From the NCBI RefSeq assembly GCF_018598175.1, contig NZ_JAHESE010000001.1, positions 186,001 to 250,000 on the forward strand: a DNA stretch of 64,000 bases. The letters run 5' to 3'. The position numbers and the translations under genes are program-made. This DNA comes from Dawidia cretensis (GTDB lineage Bacteria > Bacteroidota > Bacteroidia > Cytophagales > Cyclobacteriaceae). Below, in pieces: positions 36,121 through 45,341 of this stretch; position 1 is the stretch's first letter; each line of letters opens with the position of its first letter. Under the pieces are notes generated by a model, which saw nothing but the letters and a program-made list of their open reading frames with translations, was not told the origin of the DNA and did no database searches.

Positions 36121-36454
36121 CCGTACTGCGTATTTGTTGGTAGTCGATCGCCATGTGTGAGCGATCGTATACCGACGCGCCGTCGCGGATGATCAGAATT
36201 TGGGGGGATTCGTGCTCAACTTCAAAAAGCGTAGCGATTTGATTGGAGATCTGACGATAGGAAATCAGGTCGAGGAAATATGGCTTCACATGTGAATCCA
36301 TTTCCTGCACATCCCAGTTCCGCTCTAGCCGCTCTAATACCATTCTGCTAATCGAGCAACGGGTGCTATGTTTAAAAATAAGGACTGGTCTCTCGATCGA
36401 TTCTTTTCGGATCGCTTCCAGCTGGTCCAGTGAGGTCAATTTTTCCCAATTCAT
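36110..36454 (-). CDS. ytxJ: Bacillithiol-system redox protein YtxJ
   Basis: A 114-residue thioredoxin-fold protein. The family motif FKHSTRCSISRMV carries the single active Cys, as in YtxJ, a monothiol bacilliredoxin-like protein. PQILIIRDGASVYDRSH is the C-terminal part with a Pro in the usual cis position. It is expected to remove bacillithiol from oxidised proteins in the cytoplasm. It lies 9 bp after the stop of the repeat protein's neighbour in the opposite sense of reading order: the repeat gene's stop at 36464 is directly upstream. Confidence 0.88.
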   Translation of the reverse strand: MNWEKLTSLDQLEAIRKESIERPVLIFKHSTRCSISRMVLERLERNWDVQEMDSHVKPYFLDLISYRQISNQIATLFEVEHESPQILIIRDGASVYDRSHMAIDYQQIRSTVKN

Positions 36455-36463
36455 AGTGGTGCG

Positions 36464-38788
36464 TTATTCATACCACAGCCCCGCTTCCCCTTTGTCGTAC
36501 CGCGGCTTATGCCCCTTGTCTTTCAGGTGGTCGGGCTGTGTTTCTTCTTTTCTGAATAAACGCGACCACCATAGCTTAAAGTTCGTGAGCATGTCACGTT
36601 CGCTATCAACATTGTTTTTGTTTGTCTTGACAAACTTCGCATCCGGATGCAAGCCCCTTTTATCAAACAGGGTGTACTTCTTCATCTTGATGTTGCCCTG
36701 ATAGTCGGTTGACCGTGCAAATGCTTTTCCCGGCTCGCGCACCTTCAGCGCATCTTCTGCACTGCTGCCATTCCGCACGTAGCGATACTGCTTGACTTTC
36801 ACTTGCAGCTCGCCCACCGCCTTGGTGGCTTTGGTAGGCGACAACTTAGGCGTAGCATCTTCGGCAGCATTTTTATTTTTGACGTAGCGCCGCGTTTTCA
36901 CGGGTATCTGCAAACCATATACCTGGTCGACCGCTACGCTCGGACGCTTTTTCAGCAACGCATCCTCGTGCGCTTTTTCATTGCGGATGTACCCCTTGCG
37001 CAGGCGAGGCAAGCGGATGTATCCCGTAAACTCTTCTCCCTGATCGCCAAAACCCGGGCTGGCCGAGAAACGCTTCATCTTGCCGGGATAGCCATTGATC
37101 TTATGCGCCTCGGGTTTCGGCACGCGACCCACCAACGGCGTTTCATCGTTGTTCCACAACGTACCGCTTACACTACCGCCACCTTTCAACGGCCGGCGGC
37201 CTTTCAGTGTGCCTTGATATTTGCCATAGCGCGTTTCGCGCGGCGCACGGCCGGCAATCGCCGACTCCCGGTTGTTCCACAGACGTCCGCTTACGCTACC
37301 GCCACCTTTCAGCGGGCGACCGCCTTTTAATGTACCCTGATATTTTCCGTAGCGTGTTTCTCGCGGCGTGCGGCCGGCAATTGCCGACTCCCGGTTGTTC
37401 CACAGACGTCCGCTTACGCTACCGCCACCTTTCATCGGGCGACCCCCCTTCACGTTGCCCTGAAATTTACCATAGCGGGTCTCCCGGGGTTGACGTCCGG
37501 CCACTGCCGTACCGTTGTTGTTCCACAACCTTCCGCTCACGCTACCACCGCCTTTCGCCTGGCGACGACCTTTGATATTACCCTGGAAAGTACCGGGACG
37601 AGTTTCGCGCGGTTGACGCCCGGCAACAGCCGAACCATTGTTGTTCCACAATCTGCCGCTCACACTACCCCCACCTTTTGCTCTGCGGCGGCCTTTCACA
37701 TCTCCTTTATAATTCCCAACACCCAATGCGCCGATGCCCGGCGCACGACCTTGTACGGGCGTCTTCCCTGTACGCGACCGCGTAGCGGACCGCGCGCCGC
37801 CGCCGGGAATGGCGCCACTATACCGGCGATCGCCATACCGCGCTTTCTTACGACGCCCGGTATATAAGATCGGCATTCCCTCTGTACGTTTTTTGCTGGT
37901 GAAATTTTTACCACGAATTCGTCGTCCGGCAATATCGCCGGTCCAGGCCTTCGGCCGCGTGTTGGTGGCCGAACGATAGCTGCCTGCGGCGGGCCCGCGA
38001 TACGGGCGTTCACCCACGCGCCTTTTACCGGAAAATGTTTTGACGGGTGCGCTTACTCCGGGCCGGGGCGACTCATAGTTACGTCGACGTAATGGCTGGC
38101 CGGCAAGGTCTGTGGTCTGTGCACGCTCCGTTCGTTTCTTGGGTCGTGGAAAATTGGCGTAAACATTTAAGCTCTTCCGGGCCATGAACGGCCGCGATGC
38201 CGACCTTGGTTTCACCTTGCGTCTGCGTGGCGGCGTAGATCGCGGTCCTGACGAAGCGCTTGCCCTTGCCACCGTCGCCCGATTTGAAACGACACCACCG
38301 CCGACACGGCCGCGGCTGGACGGATGGCGTGTGACATAACGCCCGGTCTGCGGATGTACGTTGTTGCGCGAGGCGCTGCTACTGTTCCGCCCGCGAATGC
38401 GGCGGTGTGTAATGTCACCCTGCCAGGCACGTTGCGTGCCGCTGGGCTTGGGCGGTTGACGACGCAATACATTGCCAGACGCTTTTCCGACTTTGTCCCG
38501 ACTGCGGGCCGAGCTGGAACGCGACCGGCTGCGGGTTGCCGCTCGATTATTATAGGTAGGCTGTTTTTTAGAGGCTTTATTCTTTTTCCGGAACGTGCTT
38601 TTGAAACGGCTTTCGCGGCGCTGCCCTCCCTGGGATGATCCCGGCCGGTCCCCTTTGGTATTTTGGGCCAATACCGGGGCCGCCAGCAGCAACAGCAAGG
38701 CCATCAGCAGCACCAACTTGGTGGCAGGCCTGGAAAATGCAGTATTTCTTGTAGCTACGTTCAAAAAATGGCGAAAGAAACAGGCCAA
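36464..38788 (-). CDS. Exported, highly basic protein with 41-residue tandem repeats
   Basis: A 774-residue protein of unknown function. A hydrophobic signal ends at AAPVLAQ (about residue 42); the start is TTG at 38788, or TTG at 38764 for a shorter signal. The mature protein is very rich in Arg, Lys, Gly and Ser. Two W-x-GDI-x-x-RRIRG motifs (residues about 121-133 and 281-293) precede five 41-residue repeats at 360-564. The last 200 residues contain looser repeats ending in RYVKN/RYVRN and AEDAL. No membrane span or enzyme motif follows. It lies 30 bp after the E1 dehydrogenase gene. Confidence 0.75.
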   Translation of the reverse strand: MACFFRHFLNVATRNTAFSRPATKLVLLMALLLLLAAPVLAQNTKGDRPGSSQGGQRRESRFKSTFRKKNKASKKQPTYNNRAATRSRSRSSSARSRDKVGKASGNVLRRQPPKPSGTQRAWQGDITHRRIRGRNSSSASRNNVHPQTGRYVTRHPSSRGRVGGGVVSNRATVARASASSGPRSTPPRRRKVKPRSASRPFMARKSLNVYANFPRPKKRTERAQTTDLAGQPLRRRNYESPRPGVSAPVKTFSGKRRVGERPYRGPAAGSYRSATNTRPKAWTGDIAGRRIRGKNFTSKKRTEGMPILYTGRRKKARYGDRRYSGAIPGGGARSATRSRTGKTPVQGRAPGIGALGVGNYKGDVKGRRRAKGGGSVSGRLWNNNGSAVAGRQPRETRPGTFQGNIKGRRQAKGGGSVSGRLWNNNGTAVAGRQPRETRYGKFQGNVKGGRPMKGGGSVSGRLWNNRESAIAGRTPRETRYGKYQGTLKGGRPLKGGGSVSGRLWNNRESAIAGRAPRETRYGKYQGTLKGRRPLKGGGSVSGTLWNNDETPLVGRVPKPEAHKINGYPGKMKRFSASPGFGDQGEEFTGYIRLPRLRKGYIRNEKAHEDALLKKRPSVAVDQVYGLQIPVKTRRYVKNKNAAEDATPKLSPTKATKAVGELQVKVKQYRYVRNGSSAEDALKVREPGKAFARSTDYQGNIKMKKYTLFDKRGLHPDAKFVKTNKNNVDSERDMLTNFKLWWSRLFRKEETQPDHLKDKGHKPRYDKGEAGLWYE
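37097..37711 (-). repeat. Five tandem 123-bp repeats (41 residues each)
   Basis: The units have the core YQGNIKGRRxxKGGGSVSG then RLWNNxxSAxAGRxPRETR. Copies 2-4 are nearly identical in protein; copies 1 and 5 diverge at the outer edges. DNA is also very similar among copies, so recent duplication or gene conversion is likely. Confidence 0.9.
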
Positions 38789-38818
38789 GATAATTGAAAT
38801 TTGTGATACCCCTCTACT

Positions 38819-40798
38819 TTAGTAGGTAAGTAACGTTTCGATGGCGCCGATCAGCCTGTTTTTCGGTAAAAAATTATCTTCCAGCGTCGGGGCAAATGGA
38901 ATGGGCGTATCCAAGCTGGCCACCCGAACCACCGGCGCGTCCAGGTCTCGGAAACAATGCTCGCTGATCCAGGCGCCGATTTCCGCGCCTACGCCCCCTG
39001 TCAAGGTATCTTCGTGCAGGATGATCACCCGGTTAGTCTTCTTTACCAATGTCGCCACCGCTTCTTTGTCCCAGGGCAGCAGCGTGCGCAAATCCAGTAT
39101 CGATGCGTGTACGTGCGGAAGGTTCGCCAGCGTTTGTTGCGCCCAGTGTACGCCCATTCCATACGTAATAATGCCCAGGTCTGTGCCCTCGCTTAGCAAC
39201 TTCGCTTCGCCGATCGCTATAGTATAATAGTCGTCCGGCACAAATTCTTTCAGGGAACGATACATCAGCTTATGCTCAAAATACATCACCGGGTTCGGGT
39301 CTTCCAGTGCTGCACACAACAACCCTTTCGCATCGTAGGGATTTGAAGGGTATACTATTTTTAACCCGGGGGTGTGAAAGAACCAGGCTTCATTGCTTTG
39401 CGAGTGAAAGGGCCCTGCCGCCGTACCGGCACCGGTAGGCATGCGCACCACCACGTCAGCCGGCTGGCCCCACCGCCAATGGGTCTTCGCCAGGTTGTTT
39501 ACAATTTGATTAAACCCCTCTGTTACAAAGTCGGCAAACTGCATCTCCACCATCGACTTCATACCTTTTACCGACAGGCCTAAACCGGCGCCCAAAATCG
39601 CCGACTCACACAAAGGTGTATTTCGCACACGTTGCTTGCCGAAGCGCTCTACAAAGCCCTCGGTGATTTTAAAGACACCACCATATTCTGCGATGTCCTG
39701 CCCCATCAGCACCAGGTTATCAAAGCGCTCCATGCTTTGCCGCAGGCCGTCGCTGATGGCATCGATAAAACGTTTTTCGGATTTCTTTTCGGACGCGGGC
39801 GAAATGACCACTTGCTCAAAATGAGCATATACATCGTCCAGCTCCTGCCCGGTCTGGGCAACGGGATGATTTTCCTGAGACGCTATCGCAATGCCTTCTT
39901 CGATTTCTTGTTTTACACGTTTACGTTGCGCGGCGATATAACCTTCATCGATTACGCCGCTTTGCACCAGGTACTTTTCATAGTTCTCCAACGGGTCCTT
40001 CTTCGCCCAGGTGTCCAGCAGTTCTTGCGGTACATACTTTGTCCCCGACGCCTCTTCGTGGCCCCGCATCCGGAAGGTCATACACTCCAACAAGACTGGT
40101 CGCGGGTGTTTGCGCATATGCGTTGCCAGGCGCTGCACGGTGCTGTATACTGCCAATACGTTATTGCCGTCAACTTGCACCCCTTCCATGCCATAGCCAA
40201 TGGCTTTGTCGGTAAAGCTTTCACAGCGAAACTGCTCACGGCTGGGAGTAGACAAACCGTAACCGTTATTCTCTACGATGAAGATCACGGGCAGGTCCCA
40301 TACTGCCGCTACGTTTAGGGCCTCGTGGAAATCGCCCTGGCTCGTGCCACCATCGCCGTTAAAGACGACTGTGACCTTTCCTTCCTGCCGCAATTGGCTG
40401 GCCAGCGCAATGCCATCGGCCACACCGTTCTGCGGCCCCAGGTGCGAGATCATACCTACGATGTGGTGCTCGCGCGAGCCAAAGTGAAAAGAGCGGTCAC
40501 GACCCTTGGTATACCCCGTCAGTGTACCCTGCCATTGAGCAAACAGCCGGTGGAAGGGTATATTGCGGCCCGTAAACACCCCTAAGTTGCGGTGCATGGG
40601 CAAAATATACTCGCCGGGGGTCAGTGCTAGTGTCACCCCGACAGCGATGGCCTCCTGGCCAATGCCACTAAACCATTTGCTGATTTTATTTTGCCGCAGC
40701 AAAATGAGCATCTTCTCTTCAATCAGGCGGGGCAATAACAAGTTTTCGTACAGCTTCTTCAGAACGCTGTCAGAGATTTTTTGGCGATCGAACTGCAT
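38819..40798 (-). CDS. 2-oxoacid (probably branched-chain) dehydrogenase E1, fused alpha and beta
   Basis: A 659-residue thiamine-diphosphate enzyme. The alpha part (residues 1 to about 320) has the ThDP motif as FNGDGGTSQGDFHEAL to ENNGYGLS. The beta part (about 335-659) has VLMGQDIAEYGGVF and PLCESAILGAGLGLS. Separate E1 alpha and beta chains are joined here in one polypeptide, as is common in Bacteroidota. It should decarboxylate branched-chain 2-oxoacids and pass the acyl group to E2. E2 and E3 are not in the window. A leucine-type dehydrogenase at 50494 would supply the substrate. Confidence 0.93.
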   Translation of the reverse strand: MQFDRQKISDSVLKKLYENLLLPRLIEEKMLILLRQNKISKWFSGIGQEAIAVGVTLALTPGEYILPMHRNLGVFTGRNIPFHRLFAQWQGTLTGYTKGRDRSFHFGSREHHIVGMISHLGPQNGVADGIALASQLRQEGKVTVVFNGDGGTSQGDFHEALNVAAVWDLPVIFIVENNGYGLSTPSREQFRCESFTDKAIGYGMEGVQVDGNNVLAVYSTVQRLATHMRKHPRPVLLECMTFRMRGHEEASGTKYVPQELLDTWAKKDPLENYEKYLVQSGVIDEGYIAAQRKRVKQEIEEGIAIASQENHPVAQTGQELDDVYAHFEQVVISPASEKKSEKRFIDAISDGLRQSMERFDNLVLMGQDIAEYGGVFKITEGFVERFGKQRVRNTPLCESAILGAGLGLSVKGMKSMVEMQFADFVTEGFNQIVNNLAKTHWRWGQPADVVVRMPTGAGTAAGPFHSQSNEAWFFHTPGLKIVYPSNPYDAKGLLCAALEDPNPVMYFEHKLMYRSLKEFVPDDYYTIAIGEAKLLSEGTDLGIITYGMGVHWAQQTLANLPHVHASILDLRTLLPWDKEAVATLVKKTNRVIILHEDTLTGGVGAEIGAWISEHCFRDLDAPVVRVASLDTPIPFAPTLEDNFLPKNRLIGAIETLLTY

Positions 40799-40815
40799 AG
40801 TGGTTTCTGGTGGCG

Positions 40816-40823
40816 CAAAGTTA
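40816..40823 (-). promoter_or_regulatory. -7 element for the E1 dehydrogenase gene
   Basis: TAACTTTG on the minus strand, an exact TAnnTTTG match 17 nt before the ATG. No -33 TTG is clear. Confidence 0.45.
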
Positions 40824-40919
40824 ACCGAGTTTTTGACTTACCATCAGCACGCAAATCTTCTAAAGCATAGAGGCCCATTGTTATAAAGAAACTATTAACT
40901 TTATCTCCGATCCCGCTAC

Positions 40920-43900
40920 ATGCTGACCCGACTACCACTCCTCCTGGTTTTCTTGCTCGTTGTCATGGACCTGTCTGCACAGGAGTATCGCTTTCATCAA
41001 TACCGCGTAGAACAAGGCTTACCCAGCGACGTCATAAAAGCCGTTGCCCAGGACTCCTTAGGCTTTTTCTGGATCGCCACCGACGACGGCATTGTTAAAT
41101 ACGACGGGCTACGCTTCACCACGTACCGGTCTGCGCTGCGCAGTCAATATGCCAAAGGTTTCCTCACGACCCGCAAAGGCAGGCTTCTCGCCATTGCCGA
41201 CCTCGACCTGATCGAAATCAAAAATCAGGTAGACACTGTTATCTTCCATTCGTTGCTGCGCGGTACGCGTAATCCCACCGATACCACCATTTGGTACGGT
41301 AAGACACTCTACGAAGACCGTCACGAAGACATCTGGATTGCGGAGACCCAAGCTGCCGTGCGGTTTGATGGCAAAACCATGAAGCGCTACGACTTCGGTG
41401 CTGAAAATCGATCGCCGGTATTTATACGCTCCTATAACTTTTTTGAAGACCAGGATGGCAACTTTTATGCGGTCGGGTATGCCGGAAAAGTGTTCCGTTT
41501 TGATGAAGTCGACGATACCTTCGTGCAACTGCGACAAACATTACCGGGTCATTCCAGTCACGTGCTCTTCGAGAACGGCAAATTACTCGTCGCGGCGGGC
41601 GACGGGTTATATGAAGCCATCCTTCGCGACGGCGAGATTCAGTACCAGCAACGTGTCCTGTCGGCATACAATTGCTCCTACCTGCTCCGCACTTCCGACG
41701 CCCTTTGGGTCTGTACCTTTAACGCGGACGTGTATAGAGTACCGGGCAGCCGGTACGAAGAAGCCGAAAGACTGCCCTATTCTTTTATCGGCGCCAGCGC
41801 CATCTTCAGTAGTAAAGAAAATGACTTATGGGTAGCGTCTGACAAAGGACTGGTGTTGGTGCAAAAAAATCAGTTCCAGGTCATTGACTTGCGAGCACAG
41901 GCCCACTTCATCGAAGGCATGGCCCACGACCCCAAACGCGATGTGTTATATTACTGCTCTAAAGAAGCATTACTGGAATTGTATCACGGGCCTGACGGTG
42001 AATGGGAACACCGAATGCTCTATTTTAATCGCGACGGATACTTCCAGGCATTACAATTCAGTGCTCATGGCGGCCTGTGGGCCAGTACGGCATCCGAGGT
42101 GTTGCTGTTTCAAAACGACAAGCTGAAAAAACGTTGGGATTTTGCAAAAGAAGGGGGCTTTATCTCCGACGTGTTTATCGACAAGCGTCAGAATATCTGG
42201 CTTAGCCAGGGTCGCGCCCGCCGTGTAAAAGTGATGTCGACTAAAGATTTTTCGTTGCGTTATTACGACGTGCCATTGCTGAAACAAAGTCAGATAAACG
42301 TGGTCCGCGAAGGCAAGAACGGTATATACCTGGCATCGAGTGGCGTGGGCGGATACCTTTTCTACAAACCTCACGATGCCGACACGTTTAAAAACGTCAG
42401 CCTCCCTGTAGACTTCCCCACTGAAAGCGATCTGAATATCCACGATCTGGCTGTACAGAACGATGTCATCTGGCTGGCATCCACGGAGGGATTGCTGCGT
42501 TACGACCAACACACTACCCAACGCATTGACCTCGGCGAGCCACTCACCGGCTCGTCCGTCAGCTCGGTTGAGACACTCGACGATCGCTATATACTTTTCT
42601 CCAACTCGTATGGGCTCATGCGCTACGATGTTGTGACTGGCGATCTCTGGCTATACGACGAAAACACCGGCCTCCCGTCCAACACCATCACCGACCACGG
42701 CATTCTCGCGGACCAGTACAATCGACTTTGGATCGGCACGTCGTTTGGTCTTGCGTTGGCCGCGAAATCCATTCGCACAAATGCCACCACCGCACAACCA
42801 TTCTGTACATACGCCAGTGTAAACGGTGTGACACGGCGCTTTCGCGACGGCTTACAAGTGCCGTACGGCGCGTTCATAAGCCTCATGTTCTCGCCTATCA
42901 CCTTTCCCGAAAACAAGATCAACATGCAGTGGCGATTGGATAGCGATAGTGTGTGGCACTCCATGCACGATCACACCCTTACGCTCTCCGATTTATCAGC
43001 AGGCCGCCATACACTGCAGGTGCGTGCGAAAAAAAATACGGGGCTTGGGTGGAGCCGGCCTACGGAAATGACCGTGACGATCGGCAAACCGTACTGGCAA
43101 AAAGCTGAGTTCATTTTCCTGGTCCTGCTTACTGCGCTCATGATCGCCTGGATCTCTTACGCCGTGAGCGCAGCCATCATGAAAAAACGCAAGACATATT
43201 TGCACGACCTCATTGAAGAACGAACAGTGGATTTACAGAAGGCAAACGAGGAGTTGCTGCAACGTAACGCCGAGTTGGACCGCTTTGTATACAGTGCATC
43301 GCACGACCTCAGTGCGCCACTAAAATCCGTACTCGGGTTGATCATGGTGGCGCGCATGGACAAGTCCATCGCCAACCACGAGCAATACCTCGACATGATG
43401 GAACGCAGCATTCGCAAGCTGGAAAAGTTTATCGAAGAAGTGGTGAGCTATTCGCGCAATACGCGTATGCCCGTAAAGCCTGAGACATTTTTATTTACCG
43501 TCTTTGTGCAAAACCTGTTGCTCGACCATCAGTATGCGCCCAACTATGGCAAGATTAAATTTGAGGTGGAAGACGGCACGGGAGGTCTGCCCATTGTAGC
43601 CGACGTCGTGCGGCTCAAAATCATTCTCAACAATCTCATTTCCAACGCCATTAAATTTCATTGGTTTGGCGGCGACCGCGAGCCCACGGTCCGCATTTCG
43701 CTCACGGCCACGTCCACCCAGTACACCATCGTGGTGCAAGACAATGGCCGGGGCATTGACGATCACCACCTTGCGCACATCTTTGACATGTTCTACCGCG
43801 CCAGCGAGCAGGCACAAGGCTCGGGCCTGGGCTTATACATCCTGAAAGAATCCGTTCTGAAGTTGGGCGGAACCGTCGAGGCGCGCTCCAAGCTGGACGA

Positions 43901-43955
43901 GGGCACCACCTTCGTCATCACACTGCCGGTGTTAAACCCGACGGAATTCCGCTGA
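40920..43955 (+). CDS. Beta-propeller sensor histidine kinase (Reg_prop / Y_Y_Y type)
   Basis: A 1011-residue membrane sensor. A signal peptide (residues 1-21) is followed by a periplasmic double propeller with Reg_prop-like repeats (GLPSDVIKAVAQDSLGFFWIAT is the first; IWLASTEGLLRYD a later one), a Y_Y_Y domain near 640-720, one membrane helix at about 730-752, and a HisKA domain with His in SASHDLSAPLKS near residue 793. The ATPase domain has NNLISNAIKFH and GSGLGLYILKE. It ends there: the receiver and AraC domains of hybrid two-component systems are absent. No partner regulator is adjacent. Confidence 0.92.
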   Translation: MLTRLPLLLVFLLVVMDLSAQEYRFHQYRVEQGLPSDVIKAVAQDSLGFFWIATDDGIVKYDGLRFTTYRSALRSQYAKGFLTTRKGRLLAIADLDLIEIKNQVDTVIFHSLLRGTRNPTDTTIWYGKTLYEDRHEDIWIAETQAAVRFDGKTMKRYDFGAENRSPVFIRSYNFFEDQDGNFYAVGYAGKVFRFDEVDDTFVQLRQTLPGHSSHVLFENGKLLVAAGDGLYEAILRDGEIQYQQRVLSAYNCSYLLRTSDALWVCTFNADVYRVPGSRYEEAERLPYSFIGASAIFSSKENDLWVASDKGLVLVQKNQFQVIDLRAQAHFIEGMAHDPKRDVLYYCSKEALLELYHGPDGEWEHRMLYFNRDGYFQALQFSAHGGLWASTASEVLLFQNDKLKKRWDFAKEGGFISDVFIDKRQNIWLSQGRARRVKVMSTKDFSLRYYDVPLLKQSQINVVREGKNGIYLASSGVGGYLFYKPHDADTFKNVSLPVDFPTESDLNIHDLAVQNDVIWLASTEGLLRYDQHTTQRIDLGEPLTGSSVSSVETLDDRYILFSNSYGLMRYDVVTGDLWLYDENTGLPSNTITDHGILADQYNRLWIGTSFGLALAAKSIRTNATTAQPFCTYASVNGVTRRFRDGLQVPYGAFISLMFSPITFPENKINMQWRLDSDSVWHSMHDHTLTLSDLSAGRHTLQVRAKKNTGLGWSRPTEMTVTIGKPYWQKAEFIFLVLLTALMIAWISYAVSAAIMKKRKTYLHDLIEERTVDLQKANEELLQRNAELDRFVYSASHDLSAPLKSVLGLIMVARMDKSIANHEQYLDMMERSIRKLEKFIEEVVSYSRNTRMPVKPETFLFTVFVQNLLLDHQYAPNYGKIKFEVEDGTGGLPIVADVVRLKIILNNLISNAIKFHWFGGDREPTVRISLTATSTQYTIVVQDNGRGIDDHHLAHIFDMFYRASEQAQGSGLGLYILKESVLKLGGTVEARSKLDEGTTFVITLPVLNPTEFR

Positions 43956-43961
43956 TCTTGT

Positions 43962-43969
43962 TATTTTTG
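43962..43969 (+). promoter_or_regulatory. -7 element 7 nt before the M16 peptidase start
   Basis: TATTTTTG matches TAnnTTTG and is followed by GCGCCAC and ATG. It falls in the 21-bp gap after the sensor kinase stop, so the peptidase may be transcribed by itself with almost no leader. Confidence 0.45.
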
Positions 43970-43976
43970 GCGCCAC

Positions 43977-45215
43977 ATGATCACATTCAACGAATTTACC
44001 CTCTCAAACGGCCTACGCGTGATCGTCCACGAGGACCATACCGTACAGATCGCCGTCATGAACATATTATACGACGTTGGATCCCGCGACGAACGTCCCG
44101 AAAAAACCGGCTTCGCCCACTTGTTCGAGCACCTTATGTTTGGTGGCTCCGGCAACATTACCAACTACGACGAACCGCTGCAGCGGGTCGGTGGCGAGAA
44201 TAACGCCTTTACGAACACCGACATCACCAACTATTACCTCACCTTGCCCTCTGCTAACCTCGAGACGGGTTTCTGGCTTGAAAGCGATCGCATGCTGAGC
44301 CTGTCCTTCGACCCCAAAGTACTCGAGGTGCAACGCAAGGTTGTAATCGAAGAGTTTAAACAGCGGTATCTCAACCAGCCGTACGGCGACGTGTGGCTTA
44401 AGCTTCGCCCGCTGGCATATCACCATCACCCGTACCAATGGGCCACCATCGGCAAAGAGATCAGCCACATCGAAGACGCTACGATGGAAGATGTAAAGGA
44501 ATTTTTCTTTACACACTACGTACCCAACAATGCCATTCTGGTCGTAGCAGGTAACGTTACGCTCGAGCAAGTCAAAGAGCTTGCAGAAAAATGGTTCGGC
44601 CCCATTCCCTCCGGCAGGGGCCGGTCACGGCAGTTGCCCGCAGAGCCTCGTCAAAGTAGCAAGCGTGTGGAGACGACAGAAGCCAAAGTCCCCGCCAACG
44701 CCCTCTACAAAGCGTGGCACATGCCGGGACGTTTTCACGAAGACTATTACGCCACCGACCTGATGAGCGATATTCTCAGCCGCGGTCAATCCAGCCGGTT
44801 ATACCAGCAACTTGTTAAAGAGCAAGAGATCTTTACGTCGATCTCTTCGTTCGTCACCGGTACGATCGATCCCGGACTGCTTGTCATCAGCGGCCGCGTG
44901 CGCGAAGGATTCACCCTGGAGCAGGCCGAACAGGCTGTCGACAAGATTCTCGACACGCTCATCCGCGAAGGCGTATCGGAGCAGGAGCTTGAAAAGGTGA
45001 AGAACCAGGCCGAATCCAGCCTGGAATTTGGCGAAATGGAGGTGATGAACCGCGCCATGAACCTGGCCTTCTCCAAGCTCTCCGGCGATGCCAACCTGGT
45101 GAACGAAGAAGGCGGCCACATCAACCGGGTAACCGCAGCCGATGTTCAGCGCGTGGCGGCCAATACATTGCGGGAAGAGAATGCCAGCACCCTGCACTAC
45201 AAGGCCGTATCCTAG
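43977..45215 (+). CDS. M16-family zinc metallopeptidase (processing-peptidase-like)
   Basis: A 412-residue protein with the inverted zinc motif HxxEH as HLFEHLMF near residues 46-53, and a downstream Glu in VIEEFKQRYLNQPYG. The C-terminal M16_C domain has RGQSSRLYQQLVKEQ. No signal peptide is seen at the ATG, so it is probably cytosolic. Many bacterial M16 proteins work as pairs; here only one, active-type chain is present. A hairpin follows the stop. Confidence 0.92.
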   Translation: MITFNEFTLSNGLRVIVHEDHTVQIAVMNILYDVGSRDERPEKTGFAHLFEHLMFGGSGNITNYDEPLQRVGGENNAFTNTDITNYYLTLPSANLETGFWLESDRMLSLSFDPKVLEVQRKVVIEEFKQRYLNQPYGDVWLKLRPLAYHHHPYQWATIGKEISHIEDATMEDVKEFFFTHYVPNNAILVVAGNVTLEQVKELAEKWFGPIPSGRGRSRQLPAEPRQSSKRVETTEAKVPANALYKAWHMPGRFHEDYYATDLMSDILSRGQSSRLYQQLVKEQEIFTSISSFVTGTIDPGLLVISGRVREGFTLEQAEQAVDKILDTLIREGVSEQELEKVKNQAESSLEFGEMEVMNRAMNLAFSKLSGDANLVNEEGGHINRVTAADVQRVAANTLREENASTLHYKAVS

Positions 45216-45222
45216 AAATACA

Positions 45223-45251
45223 CGCGCCCCGGCGTTTTTTGCCTGGGCGCG
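45223..45251 (+). terminator. Hairpin after the M16 peptidase gene
   Basis: CGCGCCCCGGC and GCCTGGGCGCG form an 11-bp stem with one mismatch around a T-rich 7-nt loop. No T-run follows, so termination may be incomplete or Rho-assisted. Confidence 0.5.
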
Positions 45252-45341
45252 CGAACATCTGCGTGCTTTTCAGCGTTCAAACAAGAGCTCTCGTAACGTT
45301 TAGGCGAGACACCACCAATTTTTTAAGATCATCGCAACTCC

